A DNA stretch of 17,563 nt from Chlamydiia bacterium (GTDB lineage: Bacteria; Chlamydiota; Chlamydiia; Chlamydiales; JAAZZY01), in NCBI GenBank assembly GCA_014239035.1, contig JAAZZY010000024.1, forward strand, positions 1 through 17,563, in the 5' to 3' direction. Within the stretch, counting starts at the first letter, position 1. Every line of letters begins with the position of its first letter. Both the position numbers and the translations under genes were made by a program. A model generated the notes under the pieces. The model was not told the DNA's origin. It saw nothing but the letters and a program-made list of their open reading frames with translations, and ran no database searches. Positions 7,304 through 14,340 of the stretch are shown here, piece by piece.

Positions 7304-7317
7304 TTGAAATATTTCAA
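7304..7317. promoter_or_regulatory. 14-bp perfect palindrome upstream of the minus-strand orphan gene
   Basis: TTGAAATATTTCAA reads the same on both strands and lies nine bases before the AGGA of the minus-strand gene. It is placed where a dimeric repressor could block expression. No matching second copy is seen in the window. Confidence 0.4.
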
Positions 7318-7461
7318 GGGGCAGTTTACCACAAAACCTCTTTTTTTTAAAGTTTGCTGAGTTTTTAACTCCTCAAAATACTTAGATTGAAAAAATGATT
7401 TTAATTATTCTTCTTTGGGAATAAAATCCTTCCAAACATTTTTTTAAATGGAACCTTTTAG

Positions 7462-7860
7462 ATGTTAGCGCTCTCTTCAACAGATACCCCTTATCACTTA
7501 TATAAGGCTACTTTTAGAAATATTTTAGAAGAAATCTCTATTAATGATAGCCCGGGCGTTCCGGGAGTTCCCTACTATGAGTGCCCAGGTCATTCTGAGT
7601 TCTTTCACAGGTATGTGAGTAAAGAAAAAGGCAAAAGAAAAGCTGCTGAATATATCAAAGATATTTTTGATCCTAATAGAAACATTAAACACGCTCACTA
7701 TGAAATCATCTCCCAAAAAAATCACTCTGGAAAAATGTCAGGGCATTTCAATAGTTTAAACCGTATCTATAACCATGCCATTAAAATTTTCTACGAGCAA
7801 AAAGATAATAATTTAGCATGCCCAAGTCATCTTTTTCACGATTCTCACAATATAAAATAA
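7462..7860 (+). CDS. Small orphan protein, paralogue of the 123-aa protein at 6435
   Basis: This 132-residue protein belongs to the same unrecognised family as the gene at 6435. The core starts at Cys41 (CPGHSEFFHRY), passes through a Lys/Arg-rich helix, NIKHAHYEI and SGHFNSLNRIYNHAIKIFY, and ends at Cys120 (ACPSH). His44, His49 and His88 match the His residues of the partner. The N-terminal 38 residues differ completely from those of the paralogue, so only the core is under common constraint. The C-terminus adds several His residues (HLFHDSH). The ribosome binding site is poor compared with that of the partner, so expression may be lower. An AT-only hairpin of 7 bp lies near 7888-7905 downstream. 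Both copies appear intact. Confidence 0.7.
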   Translation: MLALSSTDTPYHLYKATFRNILEEISINDSPGVPGVPYYECPGHSEFFHRYVSKEKGKRKAAEYIKDIFDPNRNIKHAHYEIISQKNHSGKMSGHFNSLNRIYNHAIKIFYEQKDNNLACPSHLFHDSHNIK

Positions 7861-8060
7861 ATTTTACCACCTCCCCTTATGAACCTAATCTAATTATTAT
7901 TAGATATATGACTTTCACATGGCATGATAATAGAATCGTAACAAAAAAACAGGAAATATGTTAAAGCACGGTGAATTAGAAATCACCCTTCAAACTCTTT
8001 CAGCTTTAAATACAAAAGTTTATTTAAGCCAATTGCAGGACCATACCTGCCGGTTACTAA
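7861..8060. other. Intergenic region with a possible 41-codon ORF
   Basis: No recognisable gene lies here. An ATG at 7958 with AGGA just upstream opens a 41-codon frame (MLKHGELEITLQTLSALNTK...) ending at 8083, which overlaps the start of the IS30 relic in another frame. The peptide matches nothing I know and the spacing of the ribosome binding site is tight, so I do not call it a gene. Confidence 0.3.
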
Positions 8061-8330
8061 AAGGACATTGCAAAGGTTTCTAGCTATTTTTGTTGATTAA
8101 GGTAGAGTAATAACAATAGTGAGAGCAATAAAAATATAAACGGCCTTCTTAAAGAGTATTTCCCAAAAAAGACTGCCCTTAACTAATTGAACCGGGAAAA
8201 TTTGATATAAGTTACAGAAAAATTAAATAATATACCTCATAAGGCTCTCAATTATTCTAAACCTAGAGAAGTGTTCTGTCAGCTGCTTGAGCATCCGCAC
8301 AACAAGCTAAATGAAGCAATAATCTGTTAA
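8061..8330 (+). pseudogene. C-terminal relic of an IS30-family transposase
   Basis: A single frame from 8061 to the stop at 8328-8330 is collinear with the C-terminal part of IS30 transposases, with four in-frame stops (8094, 8103, 8184, about 8208). It reads KDIAKVSSYFC, then SESNKNINGLLKEYFPKK, where the family has the ERGSNENTNGLLRQYFPKG motif with the last catalytic Glu. LNNIPHKALNYSKPREVF follows, where the family has LNNRPRK.LGY.TP.EVF. The relic Glu in SES aligns with the catalytic Glu. The N-terminal DNA-binding part and the first two catalytic Asp residues are missing. No terminal inverted repeats were found. The element is dead but marks this area as once mobile. Confidence 0.75.
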
Positions 8331-8560
8331 TCATTAGTTCTAACACTTAAACAAATAGCTTCAGTTCAAGAGTTCTTAAAAATTTTATCTAATCTTTACA
8401 ATTTGACAAGCCACAACTCCACCTTTTTAGAGTTAAAATCAGCTAGCAAGTTGAATCCAAGAAATTTGATAAATCTCATAGTTACAAGAATAATTTAGGT
8501 TACAAAATAGCACTAACCTATTTATAGTTATGATGTTTTTACCCAAGATAGTTCCAGATC
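8331..8560. other. Intergenic region before the SET gene, with a 7-bp inverted repeat
   Basis: No coding remnant is recognised. TAGGTTA at 8496-8502 and TAACCTA at 8514-8520 form an inverted repeat around 11 bases, 40 bp before the SET-domain start, and could be an operator. Nothing else stands out. Confidence 0.3.
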
Positions 8561-8926
8561 ATGCCCATAGCATCTACAGATACACTTTATATCAAAACAT
8601 CAACTATTCATGGTAAAGGGCTGTTTTCCAAAAAAGAATTCAAAAAGGGTGACATTATTATAGAAAATGTTTTTCCCAATAAACCTCCAAATAAAAGGTT
8701 ATACTCACCAATTCCTAAAAGTCTGTTCTACAAATATATCAACCCCTTTGCACGCTATATAAACCATTCTTCAATTAACTATAATGCAAAGCTATGCTCT
8801 AAGAAATATATCTTGTTTCAATTAAAAGCGATCAAAAATATATCTGAAAACGAAGAAATTACATCTGATTATAAATCCACTAATAAAGAGTTTCCTTTTA
8901 TTGCTGGCATTGAATGTATAACTTGA
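8561..8926 (+). CDS. Minimal SET-domain protein (putative protein-lysine methyltransferase)
   Basis: The 121-residue protein is essentially only a SET domain. HGKGLFS (17-23) and KKGD (28-31) form the SAM-binding N-flank. RYINHSSINYNA (65-76) is the pseudoknot motif, where the family has R-F-I-N-H-S-C-x-P-N. EEITSDY (98-104) gives the catalytic Tyr104. The size is close to the viral vSET protein (about 119 residues). The family transfers methyl groups from SAM to lysine side chains, and bacterial copies occur in host-associated bacteria, where some act on host histones or on bacterial histone-like proteins. The usual Cys of NHSC is replaced by Ser, and no post-SET zinc site is seen. There is no Sec signal. 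The ribosome binding site is weak. It follows the IS30 relic and is isolated from other genes on its strand. Confidence 0.75.
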   Translation: MPIASTDTLYIKTSTIHGKGLFSKKEFKKGDIIIENVFPNKPPNKRLYSPIPKSLFYKYINPFARYINHSSINYNAKLCSKKYILFQLKAIKNISENEEITSDYKSTNKEFPFIAGIECIT

Positions 8927-9020
8927 ATAGATTATCAAATTTATAATGTAGAAACATACATATCTATAGTCAGAACATTTATCTTTTCAACTTAAAGAAA
9001 ATGACCTTAAAAGAAAAAAA

Positions 9021-10265
9021 TTATTCTTTTCGACTAGGATCTTTTTTTGGAATTTTATTTCGGGGATCTAGATCACCAACTACAGGTGTTTGTGGAGGGA
9101 TCGCCACAAAACTTTCTCTCTCTTCTTTTGGAACAGGCTTTTTGATTCCAACCACTATTAATCCTAGAACAAGTAAGATTACAGAGCTAAATCCTATGGA
9201 GTAATAGAGCCCCACTGCTCCTCCAAAAAACGAAATAAATATGGGGGTAACTAACGGGCCTATAACAGCGCCTATGCTGTAGGCAAAGAGCATGGCCCCA
9301 GCAACAGTTGTGGCCTGACTTGTATCGGAGCGGTCAACAACTTGTGTGATGCATAATGGATAGATGGTAAAAGCAAATCCCCCAAGAAAAAATGAGAAGA
9401 AAAGCACCCAAAATTCTCTTTTCAAAAAGAGGACGAGTCCTGCTGCCATTAACAGTGTCAATGCGCTTACAATGATTAAGACCTTCCTACGATCAAAGTG
9501 ATCTGAGAGGTGTCCAATGGGATATTGAAGTAAAAAACCTCCGGCAATAGTTATGCTCATTAAATATGCGATTGAATAGTTATAGTTTTGAGCAAAGTTG
9601 GGACCAAAGGTGTAGAAGCTACCCAGCATCACCCCAGCTAAAACAGCCCCAACAGTTCCAAGCGGCGCCATGATAAAAAATTTCAATACTGCACTTGGTG
9701 GTGGCACTTCCATATCGGGGATGGTGCTATGAGTGAAGGTCACCGGTAGAATAGAGAGCGCAGCTAGCATCCCTGCGACGATAAAGGCCATCATAGATTG
9801 TATATCAACAAAGTCGATAATAAATTGACTAGAAGACTGAGAGAGATACAGCCCAAGCATGTAGATGCCTAAAACAACGCCTCTATTTTTCTTGGAGCTG
9901 ACAATCAAAAACCAACTTTCGATAACGACATAAAGTGCGGCGATACATAATCCCATGATAAAACGCATGAGGATCCAGATGGCAATATGGTGCGCAAAAA
10001 CAGTGGCCAAAGTTGCAACTGTTGCAATGGAGGCAAAAAAGGAAAAGGCTCGAATGTGCTTGATTCGTTGAATGAGGTGCTCAGATTTAAGAGCAGCAAT
10101 TAGAAATCCTGCATAATAGCTTCCTTGTATCACACCAATCTGCAACGGAGTATAATGCTCTAGGTGGAGTTTTGCACTGACATAGGTTAGAAAAAAACCA
10201 TTGGAGAGCATAAGGAGTGCCAAAGAAAAAAGTGGAGCAGATATTTTCCGAAGGGTTTGTTTCAT
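9021..10265 (-). CDS. MFS transporter, YcaD-like
   Basis: The 414-residue inner-membrane protein has 12 predicted hydrophobic segments. YcaD-like features are IGVIQGSYYAGFL (about 43-55), VVIESWF (113-119), KNRGVVLGIYML (126-137) and a motif-A loop GHLSDHFDRRK (251-261) between TM8 and TM9, with WPIGxLxD of YcaD replaced by YPIGHLSD. The substrate of YcaD-type carriers is not established. It starts three bases after the malic enzyme stop on the same strand, so the two are an operon. This suggests a link with malate, pyruvate or another organic acid (inference). The C-terminal tail (about 385-414) is hydrophilic and charged. The ribosome binding site is weak and lies inside the upstream gene, which fits translational coupling. 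Confidence 0.8.
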   Translation of the reverse strand: MKQTLRKISAPLFSLALLMLSNGFFLTYVSAKLHLEHYTPLQIGVIQGSYYAGFLIAALKSEHLIQRIKHIRAFSFFASIATVATLATVFAHHIAIWILMRFIMGLCIAALYVVIESWFLIVSSKKNRGVVLGIYMLGLYLSQSSSQFIIDFVDIQSMMAFIVAGMLAALSILPVTFTHSTIPDMEVPPPSAVLKFFIMAPLGTVGAVLAGVMLGSFYTFGPNFAQNYNYSIAYLMSITIAGGFLLQYPIGHLSDHFDRRKVLIIVSALTLLMAAGLVLFLKREFWVLFFSFFLGGFAFTIYPLCITQVVDRSDTSQATTVAGAMLFAYSIGAVIGPLVTPIFISFFGGAVGLYYSIGFSSVILLVLGLIVVGIKKPVPKEERESFVAIPPQTPVVGDLDPRNKIPKKDPSRKE

Positions 10266-10268
10266 CTT

Positions 10269-12029
10269 CTAACTTTCTTTTTTTCTCTTGTACGGGCGAT
10301 AGACAGGCTTCCACATTTTATGGCGCACTTTTTCTCTAATCTCTTCGCTAGTCATCTCTTGGGCTAAACCACACCTAATAGCTTCTTTAGCAACAGCCAT
10401 CGCTATTTTGTAGGAGATCTTATAGCTATCAGTAATCGGTGGCAGTAAATTTGCGTGGGGATCACTTTTTGAAGGAGACATTGAAGCTAGCGTCTCTGCA
10501 GCTTTTAAGAACATTGAGTCTGTAATTTTTTTTGCACCTACTGCAATGATTCCAAGGCCCATCCCTGGAAAGATATAAGAGTTATTGGTCTGATCGACCC
10601 TAAAAGGTTTCCCTTTTTTTTCGATAGGCTTAAATGGACTACCTGTTCCAATTAGGGCTTTTTCATTTGTCCACTTCATAATGTTCTCTGGAGTTGCTTC
10701 AGCGCAGGTATTGGGATTTGAAAGTGGAAAAATAATAGGCCTTTTAACATTTCCTGCCATAGAGGAAATAACTTCTTTAGAAAAAAGACCTGCTTGTCCA
10801 GTAACCCCTATTAAGACGGTAGGTTTGACATTATCGACAATTTCTAAAAAAGAAATACTAGTTTTATCTTTTACTTTCCAATCTTTGACCCTATCTAGAG
10901 GCGTGCAAAACTGTTTTTGAAAGTCCAGAATGTTTGGCGTCTTTTGAGTAAGCAGACCACTTTGATCATAAAAATAAAAATTTTCAAGTGCCTCTACATT
11001 ACTTATATTATTTTTAGACATTATATCTAATATAAGCCTGCCAATACCACAGCCAGCAGAGCCAGCTCCTGCAATGACAATGCGATGATCTTTTAGTGCA
11101 ATCTTGGATGTCTTTATGGCAGCAAGCAGCGTCGCTAAGACAACAGATGCTGTTCCTTGAACATCATCATTAAATGTACAGATTTCATCCTTGTAGCGCT
11201 CTAATATAGTCGTTGCATTACTTTTGGCAAAGTCTTCCCACTGAATAAGCATATGAGGGAAACGCTTTTTAACAGCTTTGACAAACTGATCTATAAAGTC
11301 ATAATATTTTTTACCTCGAATGCGCTCATGCTGCCACCCTACGTAAATAGGATCGTTGATAAGAGAGGGGTTGTCTGTGCCCACATCGAGTAATATGGGA
11401 AGTGTTCGCCTTGGGTGGATTCCAGCACATGCGCTGTAGAGGGCCAGCTTCCCAATGGGAATACCCATTCCACCAGCGCCTTGATCCCCTAAGCCTAGGA
11501 TGCGCTCTCCATCGGAGACAACGATGATCTCAACATCTTTAAATCGCTTATTGTTAAGCATCTGATCCATTTTATTTCTCAGTGGATACGAGATAAATAG
11601 TCCACGAGGCCTTCTATATATGTAGCTAAACTGCTGACAGCCCAGTCCAACTGTTGGGGTGTAGATAATAGGAAGAACCTCATCGAGGTACTCGGTTATG
11701 AAGCTAAAGAACAGAGTCTCATTAGACTCTTGGACATCTCTTAGGTAGATATACCTCTCTAGATCTGTGGATTTACTTTTAAAGGCCCGGTAAACACGAT
11801 CTCTTTGCTCAGAAAGCGTCCCGATCTTTGGGGGTATGAGCCCGTGAAGGTCAAAGGCGTCTCTTTCAGCTTTAGTGAAAGCCATCCCTTTATTTAAAAG
11901 AGCAGACGAAACTAGCTGATAGTCAATACGTGAAACATCTAGATAGCGCTTCTTAGAAATAGCCTGCCCCCTTATTAGTCTCTTCCTTGAATAGTTACTT
12001 TGGATATTTTTGTCTATGTGTTGCCTCAA
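10269..12029 (-). CDS. maeA: NAD-dependent malic enzyme (MaeA type)
   Basis: It decarboxylates L-malate oxidatively to pyruvate with NAD in the cytoplasm, linking the TCA cycle with pyruvate and acetyl-CoA supply. The 586 residues match the long MaeA/eukaryote-like class (E. coli MaeA about 565). Motifs in order are YTPTV at 123-127 (catalytic Tyr), GERILGLGDQGAGGMGIPIGK at 174-194 (malate binding), EDFA at 265-268 and FNDDVQGTA at 286-294 (metal Asp), IVIAGAGSAGCGIG at 317-330 (NAD-binding Rossmann loop) and PLSNP further on. The longest frame starts at a TTG (12029) without a visible ribosome binding site. The extra 15 or so N-terminal residues relative to E. coli are basic and may not all be translated. 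The YcaD-like transporter gene follows at once. A relic similar to residues 105-128 lies at 12886-12954. Confidence 0.92.
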   Translation of the reverse strand: MRQHIDKNIQSNYSRKRLIRGQAISKKRYLDVSRIDYQLVSSALLNKGMAFTKAERDAFDLHGLIPPKIGTLSEQRDRVYRAFKSKSTDLERYIYLRDVQESNETLFFSFITEYLDEVLPIIYTPTVGLGCQQFSYIYRRPRGLFISYPLRNKMDQMLNNKRFKDVEIIVVSDGERILGLGDQGAGGMGIPIGKLALYSACAGIHPRRTLPILLDVGTDNPSLINDPIYVGWQHERIRGKKYYDFIDQFVKAVKKRFPHMLIQWEDFAKSNATTILERYKDEICTFNDDVQGTASVVLATLLAAIKTSKIALKDHRIVIAGAGSAGCGIGRLILDIMSKNNISNVEALENFYFYDQSGLLTQKTPNILDFQKQFCTPLDRVKDWKVKDKTSISFLEIVDNVKPTVLIGVTGQAGLFSKEVISSMAGNVKRPIIFPLSNPNTCAEATPENIMKWTNEKALIGTGSPFKPIEKKGKPFRVDQTNNSYIFPGMGLGIIAVGAKKITDSMFLKAAETLASMSPSKSDPHANLLPPITDSYKISYKIAMAVAKEAIRCGLAQEMTSEEIREKVRHKMWKPVYRPYKRKKES

Positions 12030-12110
12030 AAATCACTTTAGGCTCACCTCAAGAAAAATATTTTAGATATATGTTATGTTTACTATTTTTCAACAAAGTA
12101 AGGAGATACG

Positions 12111-12138
12111 TTGACTTTTAATCTTTAATGAATATAAC
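12111..12138 (+). promoter_or_regulatory. Sigma-70-like promoter for the 191-aa gene
   Basis: TTGACT (12111-12116) and TATAAC (12133-12138) are separated by 16 bases; each box matches consensus at five of six positions. The start of transcription would lie near 12145, about 65 bases before the ATG at 12209. AAGGAGA at 12197-12203 is the ribosome binding site. It is one of the clearest expression signals in the window. Confidence 0.55.
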
Positions 12139-12208
12139 TTATGTCCAAAACAGAAGCTTTAAGACTTTTTAATACAAGTATTTATAATTTTATTATAAGG
12201 AGACTACC

Positions 12209-12784
12209 ATGACAGCAGCATCAGAAACAGTAGCACAATCAACAATAGGTAGGCCATATTTTTCAGTGGTAGTGGAAGGCTTAGGTAGCTATACAGTTCA
12301 TGGAACAAAACCTGAACTTTTCCAATTTCAAAGATCTACAGCAATGAGAGCGGGGGCGTCTCCTATGAAGCAGCAGCTGCAAGAAGCTTCTGTTGCTAAA
12401 CAGGCTCATACAATAGAAATTATAATCGATTTTCAAACTCAACGGTATGAGCAGCAATGCACTTATATGGTGAGCCATCCTTTAAATACTGTTGTTAACA
12501 AACGTTTTTTATGCCCTATAGGTGATATGCCTGAAAGCACAACTCAAGTTAGAGTTAGATCTGTATTTAGCACCATTCATGGACAACCTTTTGCTACACA
12601 GCTTGAAGAAACTCCAATAGTTTTTCCTCCAAGTACTCATGAGCTATTGAGTGAACGCACCTTTCCTATGAGAAATCTTTTAAATAATGGAAATAAACAA
12701 CTGATAGTTAATGTTGCACCTACTGATGCTGCTGGTATAACTATTGCACCGGAGCCAGTTGCCAGTTGTGTGCTAATCGGATAA
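12209..12784 (+). CDS. Orphan hypothetical protein (191 aa)
   Basis: I do not recognise this protein. It appears soluble and beta-strand-rich, with alternating hydrophobic stretches (PYFSVVVEGLGSYTVHG, HTIEIIIDFQTQRYEQQ, STTQVRVRSVFSTIHG, KQLIVNVAP). These are separated by polar or Gln-rich linkers, like a protein with one or two beta-sandwich domains. Three Cys residues occur, the last near the C-terminus (SCVLIG). No Sec signal or membrane segment is visible. The start is fixed by AAGGAGA and a good promoter lies upstream. It is divergent from the malic enzyme gene and followed by the decayed DNA at 12.88 kb. The good expression signals and lack of relatives would fit an effector or surface-associated accessory protein, but nothing in the sequence proves that. 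Confidence 0.6.
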   Translation: MTAASETVAQSTIGRPYFSVVVEGLGSYTVHGTKPELFQFQRSTAMRAGASPMKQQLQEASVAKQAHTIEIIIDFQTQRYEQQCTYMVSHPLNTVVNKRFLCPIGDMPESTTQVRVRSVFSTIHGQPFATQLEETPIVFPPSTHELLSERTFPMRNLLNNGNKQLIVNVAPTDAAGITIAPEPVASCVLIG

Positions 12785-12882
12785 CAGGATACTTTAAAAT
12801 ACTTATTATCAACAATATAACCTGGGCAGGTTCTTTCTAAAGGGATAAGAGTAAAGATCTCTTTTGGGAATGATAAATATAA

Positions 12883-13080
12883 CTAAACAGCTGTTGGTAT
12901 ATAGGTGATAGGCAAAGCCTCATCTATATACTCAGATAAAAATCTAAAGCTCAAGCCTCTATTACATGGTAATGAAAAATTGGCATTATGCTTTTTTCTA
13001 CTAAATCGCTCTTCATCTGCTGCTGCTATCGTTTTCCCTCTTTTAAAAGATATTCAATCTCTGTATTTATAAAAAAATAT
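12883..13080 (-). pseudogene. Chimeric relic: carbamoyltransferase N-terminus joined to a malic enzyme segment
   Basis: Reading leftward from 13080, one frame gives IFFYKYRD, a stop (13056-13054), then ISFKRGKTIAAADEERFSRK and KHNANFSLP down to about 12967. This matches the start of NodU/CmcH-type carbamoyltransferases, which read YHDS-x-x-x-x-x-x-G-x-I-x-AA-x-EERFSRxKHxxxFP. Without a break the same frame continues LSFRFLSEYIDEALPITYIP and a stop at 12885-12883. That part matches LFFSFITEYLDEVLPIIYTP of the intact malic enzyme in the window (13 of 23 residues). The malic piece is about 70% identical in DNA to the intact gene, so it is not a recent copy. Two unrelated gene fragments are thus joined near 12955-12966. 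There is no start codon or ribosome binding site, so the relic is not expected to function. Confidence 0.65.
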
Positions 13081-13153
13081 AAGGCTATAAGATTTTTTTA
13101 ATTGAAAATAGTCTCAAAATTCAAATCAAACAAGGTAGATTAAGTTTGTTTAA

Positions 13154-13489
13154 AAATCAAAACTAGGGTCTTTAGTTATATTCTACCTAGTAGTACTTTT
13201 ATTTCAAATCTTTCAAAATCAGCTCTCTAAAAAAGGTGTCTCCTTTCACTTTAACCCCGCATGGCAGAAAATCGTAGATACGCTCATTTTGGCATCTAAG
13301 GCAAATCAGCCCACCCAAAAACTTACAGAAGAGCTTATTGAGCACCTTCAAAAAGAGAATATTGAAACGGTAATCATTGCCTGCACTGAGCTCTTTTTTC
13401 TTCCGAGTGCCCTTAAAGCTCACTTTAAATGTGTCGATAGCTCTCAAGTTTTAGCAATTGAGGTTGTTAAGGTGTGGAAGCACTCATAA
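13154..13489 (+). pseudogene. 3' remnant of an Asp/Glu racemase family gene
   Basis: After a stop at 13151 the frame is open to 13489. The C-terminal part, ELIEHLQKENIETVIIACTE followed by LFFLPSAL and CVDSSQVLAIEVVKV, matches the last domain of aspartate/glutamate racemases (YgeA/RacX type), whose GCTE motif holds one of the two catalytic Cys residues. The preceding LFQNQLSKKGVSFHFNP aligns with the LY-x-x-x-L-x-x-x-GIE-x-x-x-P region of the family. The whole N-terminal domain with the first catalytic Cys is missing, so the product could not racemise amino acids. The TTG at 13289 would give only 66 residues and has no ribosome binding site. I treat this as a truncated gene. Confidence 0.65.
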
Positions 13490-13544
13490 TCACGTTCTTA
13501 AATATTATCAAAAGTGCTATAACTTGTAATAAAGTTACGATTTT

Positions 13545-13967
13545 ATGATTACCATTAAAGCCACTATTTATCTAGAGCATCCTTTTTGGGTGGGCAGCTT
13601 TGAGCGCACAGACAGTGATGGTTTTGCTGTTGCGCGCAAGATCTTTGGCGCTGAGCCATCTGACGCTGAGATTCATGAGTTTGTCCTAAAAGATTTCCAT
13701 GAATTGAAGTTTGGAGAGCCTCAAGAATTTTCTCTTCAAATTAAGCGTATCAATCCTAAAAGATTGCAGCGTCAAGTTCGAAAGGAAATGGAGGAGCTTA
13801 AAAAATCACAAAAGCCTTCGACTATGGCACAAGATGTCATGAGAGAAAATTTAGAGACAAATAAAAAAGAGAGAAAAAAGCTCTCAAAGGCTCAAAAAGA
13901 GGCTGAGATGAAAAAACAATTCGAACTCAAACAAGAAAAGAAAAAAGAGAAGAAAAAAGGCCACTAG
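13545..13967 (+). CDS. YjdF-like protein (DUF2992)
   Basis: The 140-residue protein has the features of the YjdF/DUF2992 family: FWVGSFER (14-21), FGAEPSD (34-40), NPKRLQRQVRKE near 70-81, and a long Lys/Glu-rich helical tail ending in KKKGH. The biochemical role is not known. In Firmicutes the gene is often preceded by the yjdF riboswitch, which senses azaaromatic compounds. Here the upstream gap is only 55 bases and holds no such element, so regulation differs. TATAAC near 13518-13523 could serve as a -10 box. The highly basic tail suggests RNA or ribosome contact (inference). The start at ATG 13545 places the first strand (MITIKATIYL) at the usual position. The gene follows the racemase remnant and precedes the toxin-antitoxin operon. 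Confidence 0.75.
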   Translation: MITIKATIYLEHPFWVGSFERTDSDGFAVARKIFGAEPSDAEIHEFVLKDFHELKFGEPQEFSLQIKRINPKRLQRQVRKEMEELKKSQKPSTMAQDVMRENLETNKKERKKLSKAQKEAEMKKQFELKQEKKKEKKKGH

Positions 13968-14020
13968 GCCATCCACTCATACAAGACTTACTATAAGCGC
14001 CTTAGGAGTAGGCTGGTCAG

Positions 14021-14065
14021 ATTAAGTAAATGAGTATTTACTTAATTACTCATTTATATTATAAT
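14021..14065 (+). promoter_or_regulatory. Promoter with overlapping inverted repeats for the toxin-antitoxin operon
   Basis: Arms 14021-14031 and 14036-14046 are perfect 11-bp reverse complements with a 4-nt centre. A second pair, 14028-14036 and 14047-14055, is a perfect 9-bp repeat that shares an arm with the first. TATAAT at 14060-14065 with TTTACT at 14037-14042 (17-bp spacer) forms the promoter, so the repeats cover the -35 box and spacer. This is where the RHH antitoxin and the complex would bind for autorepression. Confidence 0.6.
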
Positions 14066-14091
14066 AGAGCTGTGAACCCAAGGAACTACAT

Positions 14092-14340
14092 ATGAAAGAC
14101 ACAGTTAGATTAAATTTTGATTTCCCCAAAGAGATCTACCCTTATTTGAAGCTTATGTGCGCAAAAAAAGGAATCTCCTTTAAAGATCTTGCAACGGAGT
14201 TAATTTTGGCAGCAATTGATGGCTATGAAGATACAGAATTAAGCGAAATTGCTCAGAAACGCCTTAGGGAAATGGATTCAGAGAATAACATCCCTTTTGA
14301 TAAAGCAATTGAACAAGCTGGTTGGAAGAAACATGGCTAA
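14092..14340 (+). CDS. Ribbon-helix-helix antitoxin (RelB-like)
   Basis: The 82-residue protein begins with a short strand (TVRLNFDF, residues 4-11) and two helices (PKEIYPYLKLMCAKKG and SFKDLATELILAAI), the fold of RHH antitoxins that bind DNA as dimers. The part from about residue 46 (EDTELSEIAQKRLREMD, PFDKAIEQAGWKK) resembles RelB/DinJ-type tails that wrap around the toxin. It neutralises the RelE-type toxin encoded directly downstream, whose ATG overlaps the antitoxin stop by eight bases. The inverted repeats at 14021-14055 are the expected operator. AGGAAC at 14081-14086 serves as the ribosome binding site. Confidence 0.8.
   Translation: MKDTVRLNFDFPKEIYPYLKLMCAKKGISFKDLATELILAAIDGYEDTELSEIAQKRLREMDSENNIPFDKAIEQAGWKKHG

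Noticed and set aside
7958..8083. 41-codon ORF with a nearby AGGA
   Set aside because: It matches no family, overlaps the IS30 relic in another frame and has too short a ribosome binding site spacing.
12100..12128. Possible 5-codon leader ORF after AAGGAG near 12101
   Set aside because: The TTG would be the -35 box of the promoter for the 191-aa gene, so it would lie upstream of the transcript start.
13490..13544. yjdF riboswitch before the YjdF-like gene
   Set aside because: The gap is 55 bases and holds no structured element of the required size.
14249..14332. 28-codon upstream extension of the RelE-type toxin
   Set aside because: It overlaps the antitoxin gene in another frame. The ATG at 14333 gives the normal toxin length and the usual overlap.
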